Assembly: GCA_000231825.2 (NCBI GenBank)
Contig: JH720356.1
Coordinates: 321,787 to 385,786 of the forward strand
Length of the DNA: 64,000 nucleotides
Direction of reading: 5' to 3'
Origin: Tetrahymena elliotti 4EA
Taxonomy: Eukaryota > Ciliophora > Oligohymenophorea > Hymenostomatida > Tetrahymenidae
Shown here: piece after piece, positions 60,228-64,000 of the stretch
How the letters are laid out: each line of letters begins with the position of its first letter
Numbering within the stretch: the stretch's first letter is position 1
Program-made: the position numbers and the translations under genes
Notes under the pieces: generated by a model
Told to the model about the DNA's origin: nothing
The model's input: the letters and a program-made list of their open reading frames with translations, nothing else
The model's database searches: none

Positions 60228-60796
60228 AAATTTTTATTTTTTTATCTGAACTGTAAAAAAAAATTATTCTAAATTAATTTTATTTGTATTTTATTCATTT
60301 TGTTTGGAGGATGATAATAGAACTTAGATATTTAAAGATTTAGGAAAAATTAAAATTTGTTGGAAATTTTTTTAAGAAAATAATTTTTATTAAAAGATAA
60401 ATTATTTTATTTCTATTTAAGTTTCTTAATGAATGAAAATTGTTATAACTTTATCTTGATTAATAAAAGTAATATCTTTTAAATAATTTTTAAATAACGT
60501 TTATAAATATAATAAATTAATCATAAAATAATAGAATGAAGATTGAGTACGGTAATAGAAAAATATTTTTATTTTCCTATGAATCTAAATAAAAATCATA
60601 TAATATAATCTTAATCAATGAAGAGTTGTTTGATTTAATACTTGCTTACATAAATTGGTTGAGTGTATATTTTATTGCAATAAAAAAATTCATTTACAAA
60701 AAATCATTGATTTCAAACAAATATTTTAAAATATTCTGTTTAGTAGTGAGTTTGAAGGAATTAGAACAATAATTAATTAATATAGAAGTTTTAATA
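60228..60796. other. Convergent intergenic region
   Basis: Spacer between the 3' ends of two long Gln-rich genes. An open stretch around 60302-60431 could be read as an extra exon, but the preceding frame already ends at 60225-60227. Nothing else seen. Confidence 0.55.
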
Positions 60797-63545
60797 TCAA
60801 CTACATTAAGAATTTATTTCATCATAATTTGAATTTAGATATTTTTTCTCTCTTGAGAAGCCTTTTGTCGAATTAAACGTTGATTAGGAAGAGTAGGCTT
60901 TATTATTAAAATCAGAAGATTTTCTAGTTATTGATTCTCTATTGGTTCTGTTTTTATAAAAATATTATTTAAAAAAATATTAAATAATGAAATTTTATTT
61001 ACTAGAAATTATCATCAAATTCATTTTTTTTATAGTATCTACGTAATGTGTATGGATCAGCTGTAGAAATTCTTGAAGTTGGAATACTTAGAGGTGTTTA
61101 AACTCTATTGAAATTCTCATTTTTTTCATCCATTTTTTTAAGAAATAAATTCTTTTTTGTGTTTTTTAAAAATATTTAATTTGCTAATTTAAGGTATTCT
61201 TATTTCTCACTATTGTTCTAGAACTATTTATAATTATTTCTTTATCCTTATTGACTTATGGCATGTCTCCTCGCATACTCTTCTATACGACGAGTAGACC
61301 GTTATTTTTCATTTAAAAAGTTATTCAAAACATAATTATTCTCTTTCTTTTTTAGGATTAGCTTTAACTTTAACTTGTTAGGAGAGTAATTTTAATAAGT
61401 TTATTGATCTTCTCTATTCTTTTATTCTTACTATTATCTTTTCAAAGCCTCTATTTTCACAAAAAATGACCTATTTTTAAAATAATTTCTCAATTTATTT
61501 ATTGAATCAATAGCAATATTTACTTATTTGTCTTGAATTTTAACTACTAAATATCTAACATTTCTTCTTAAAATCTCTCTGTCTCTGTGCCATCAGTTAG
61601 TTTATTTGAATCTTCATTTTATAATTTTACTAAGCCTAATGAATTTTGTCTTGTTAATGCTTTATTAGAGCTCTTCATCATAGAAGTAAATTCATCTTAA
61701 CTATTGATTGGATCAAGCTTAGGTGGTTCATTAATCTGTTTAGAACTTATCTACATTTAATACTATAAGCTAACTTTTTCTAGCTAAAACTGGCTTAGCA
61801 TACTCTGATGTTTAGTTTAATTTCCTAATCTAGAGATGCTTAACTATTAATTACTTGGTGTTTCCAAATCTTTTTTAAAAAGTTTTTAGCAAAAGGGTTA
61901 TTAAATTTTTTTATGAAATATTTACTTGCTGTATTATTTTTTTTGTTTACCCTTGATATAGAGGCCACCTTCATATTTGATCTTTTATCTTGGTCTAATA
62001 TTATCATTTAGCTCATTTTTTATTTAGATGTAATATCACCACATTCAGAGCAATGGCAACTTTTTCTTCTTACATTATCTTTTGTTATATTTTTTAATAT
62101 TGTTTTAAAACTAATTTCATCTTATCCTTAAGCTTTTAATTTAGGAGTTGTTTTTTATTTTTAACTTCTGTTCCGAGCAGAGTGTTAAAGTTTATTTTAT
62201 AATTGATTATCTAAAAAACCATCAAAAAGTAGATTACTTCTTTATTTTTAATATTCCAAAGTATTTTCAGATCTAAACTAAATTAGTTTTTAATACTTTC
62301 TATCTGTCAAACCTGAGTCATTATTAACTTTAGAAGATTAAAATATTTAAGATTATGATCTAGCTTAAGGTTGAGAGTTTATTATATTTAAATTGAAAAC
62401 TTTTTTGTGGGTTTGTATCTAAGGGTGATAAGATGGTACTTTTTACTAAGTATTCTCAAATAAAATAATCTATTTATCTAAAAATATTTTAGGTACAAAC
62501 CTGTTTCTTTAAATTAACTGATGTTAGTCTTATTAGTTTTCTATTATTTTGAATTTAACTTCCTTCTAAAGTGATCCTTTTATTTATGAAAGAAACATGT
62601 AAATAAATCACCAACAAAAATGTATTTAAACTTACCTAGCTTAATCCTCCTAAACTTTATTTAATTAGATGTCTTATTTTTTAGGGCGCTTTCTAAATAA
62701 TTTGATGATATAACATGAGAAAAAAGCTGTTCTTCTTTTTTAATAAATATTAAGTATTTAGTATAACCACAAAAAAGAAGTAATAATAAAATTGTCAATT
62801 TAATTTTTAATTTTAGAGTTCCATTTGTTTGTTTGTTTTAAATTACATTTTTAAATATTTAAGTAAAGCGTGAATATTACTTTGATCTAAATGTTCAAAT
62901 TCTTTGTTCTCTTTCTATTTGGTTTTTTCATTTTCTTAAAAAGAGACTCGTTACTTTCCAGAAGCCATATTACTTACTGATTCAAAAGATTTTTCAAGAT
63001 AATTCGTATTGTAATTACTAAAGAGACTCCTTCTTTTATTATTTAGATCTATAATTTATGAATTTTCTGGGCTCAATTAGGGAGATAATGGAGATTTTAT
63101 TACAACTTTTGCAATATTGTTCCACTTATCTTGATGGCCACTGGAATTAAATAACGGGAATTGTTCTTTCACTTGAAAAAAGTTAGTTATTTTATTATTT
63201 TCTAGTAGAAGTTAAAATAATTATACTTGAAAAATACAAAGAAGAAACATCCATTTTAAAATCTTCCTAAATTTCATCTGTTTTTTTCATATCTTCAATA
63301 ATTATATGTGCTTCATTTTATTTTATCAGCTTTTTTTTCAAAATTTCCTCCTAATCTTTCTGATATTTTGTTTATTCTTGCTTCCTTTAATCTATCCTCT
63401 TTTTTTGAATCTTATTTATATTTTCAGTTATATCAAAATTTAAAATTGTTTTTCCTATTTCATTAAACGTTTATTTAAAATTAGTATTTGATTATCCAAG
63501 CTAATTTTAACTAGTATCAAATTAAATCAAGGAATTTCTTTTCAT
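60797..63545 (-). CDS. Gln/Lys-rich coiled protein of unknown function
   Basis: Ends at TGA 60797-60799. The ATG at 63545 (MKRNSLIQFDTSQNQ) is used as start, but the frame stays open upstream to an acceptor near 63654 (EKISKLINRPNYKQ), so the true start may lie in an earlier exon. Several introns occur, for example near 63200, 62790, 62610, 61485 and 60980; not all borders could be fixed. The N-terminal part is a basic coiled coil (KKRIDQRKQEQTKYQKDQEE). The centre is Gln/Ser-rich with a small Cys cluster, CHCSECGD. The C-terminal part is basic and Arg-rich (EKQRSTRRIEEYARRHAISQ; TPLSIPTSRISTADPYTLRR). No known domain. The Cys cluster has too few ligands in view to call a zinc finger. Confidence 0.65.
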
Positions 63546-63916
63546 TTTTTTTGTTAAAAGTGAGCTATTAATAAAGTTTTGCTTTGATTACCCTAATCTC
63601 TACTTATAATTAGGCCTATTTATTAATTTACTTATTTTTTCTATAAAAAAATAATTAGATGAAAGTAATACTTTAAATACCTTTAATGATGCATCAAAAA
63701 ACTACTAATTCAACAAATAAAATTAATACCAATTATTTAATTTATTTCTTAAACTTTTAAAGCAAGAAAAAGAAAAACTAAAAGTAAATTTAATTCATTT
63801 TATTGAAATTTATTTGATTTATACTTTATTTTTATTAATTTAAGAATCTAGATTGACATAGAATTTATTTTTAATTCAAATAACATTTTTTTCATAGACT
63901 ATTACTAAGTATGAAA
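63546..63916. other. Divergent flank with possible 5' exon
   Basis: The 5' part of the minus-strand Gln-rich gene and the upstream flank of tRNA-Ser copy 4. The minus-strand frame to about 63654 looks coding, as noted above; the rest is plain AT-rich DNA. Confidence 0.5.
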
Positions 63917-63998
63917 GACACTTTGGCCGAGTGGTTAAGGCGGCGGCCTGCTAAGCCGTTTCCCTCTGGGAGCGTGAGTTCAATTCTCACAGGTGTCG
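63917..63998 (+). tRNA. tRNA-Ser (anticodon GCT), copy 4
   Basis: The same 82-nt class II tRNA as copies 1-3 but on the plus strand and 35 kb away. It is preceded by the same ATGAAA hexamer as copies 1 and 2. The terminator would lie beyond the end of the window, of which only AA remains. Confidence 0.96.
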
Positions 63999-64000
63999 AA

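Noticed and set aside
62030..62070. Zinc-finger call for the CHCSECGD cluster
   Set aside because: A complete set of spaced ligands is not visible and the surroundings are low-complexity.
1..64000. Widespread TAA/TAG codons taken as evidence of pseudogenes
   Set aside because: They fall at plausible Gln positions in conserved domains (kinase, DHHC, UGDH, kinesin) and genes end at TGA, so the ciliate code explains them.
1..64000. CRISPR arrays, insertion sequences, transposases or integrases
   Set aside because: No regularly spaced identical repeats, terminal inverted repeats or transposase-like exons were found; the repeats present are diverged tandem duplications.

Overview
The window reads as macronuclear DNA of an oligohymenophorean ciliate, most likely Tetrahymena or a close relative. 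The base composition is extremely AT-rich. Long conserved proteins read through only if TAA and TAG are glutamine and TGA is the sole stop (nuclear code 6). Introns are short, AT-rich GT...AG. Genes are single, lie on both strands and are separated by 0.3-2 kb of AT-rich DNA; there is no operon structure. Every protein model below was read by eye with that code, so outer limits are firmer than individual splice sites, and protein lengths given as 'about' are estimates.

Layout. 1-10 kb: three minus-strand genes (a TVP38/TMEM64-type membrane protein, a coiled-coil protein, an ankyrin-DHHC palmitoyltransferase). 10.5-18 kb: a Rab-type GTPase ending in Cys-Cys (+), an Erv/ALR sulfhydryl oxidase (-), a cyclic-nucleotide-binding protein (-) and an EFHB/CFAP21-like axonemal protein (+). 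19-26 kb: a cold-shock-domain protein with a huge Gln/Asn-rich arm (-), a helical protein of possible BAR type (-) and an Asn/Ser/Gln-rich protein (+). 26.7-29.2 kb: a tRNA-Arg(TCG), then three near-identical tRNA-Ser(GCT) copies around a 180-N assembly gap. 29.7-38.7 kb: a MORN/IQ protein (+), a complete Tousled-like kinase (-) and a kelch protein (+). 39.4-44.5 kb: an unassigned protein, UDP-glucose 6-dehydrogenase and a small mitoribosomal-type protein (all +). 45.6-50.4 kb: a kinesin, probably kinesin-8 (-). 51-60.2 kb: one giant Gln-rich gene (+). 60.8-63.6 kb: another Gln-rich gene (-). The window ends with a fourth tRNA-Ser(GCT) copy on the plus strand.

Several genes fit a cilium-rich, membrane-trafficking cell: EFHB/CFAP21, kinesin, MORN/IQ, cNMP-binding, Rab and DHHC proteins. 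No shared pathway is evident between neighbours. I found no mobile element, CRISPR array, rRNA or bacterial-type insertion. The most unusual non-coding items are three families of degenerate tandem duplications in intergenic DNA (periods about 190, 265-300 and 280 bp), a pair of GC-rich hairpins upstream of the kinase, and the tRNA-Ser cluster with its gap.
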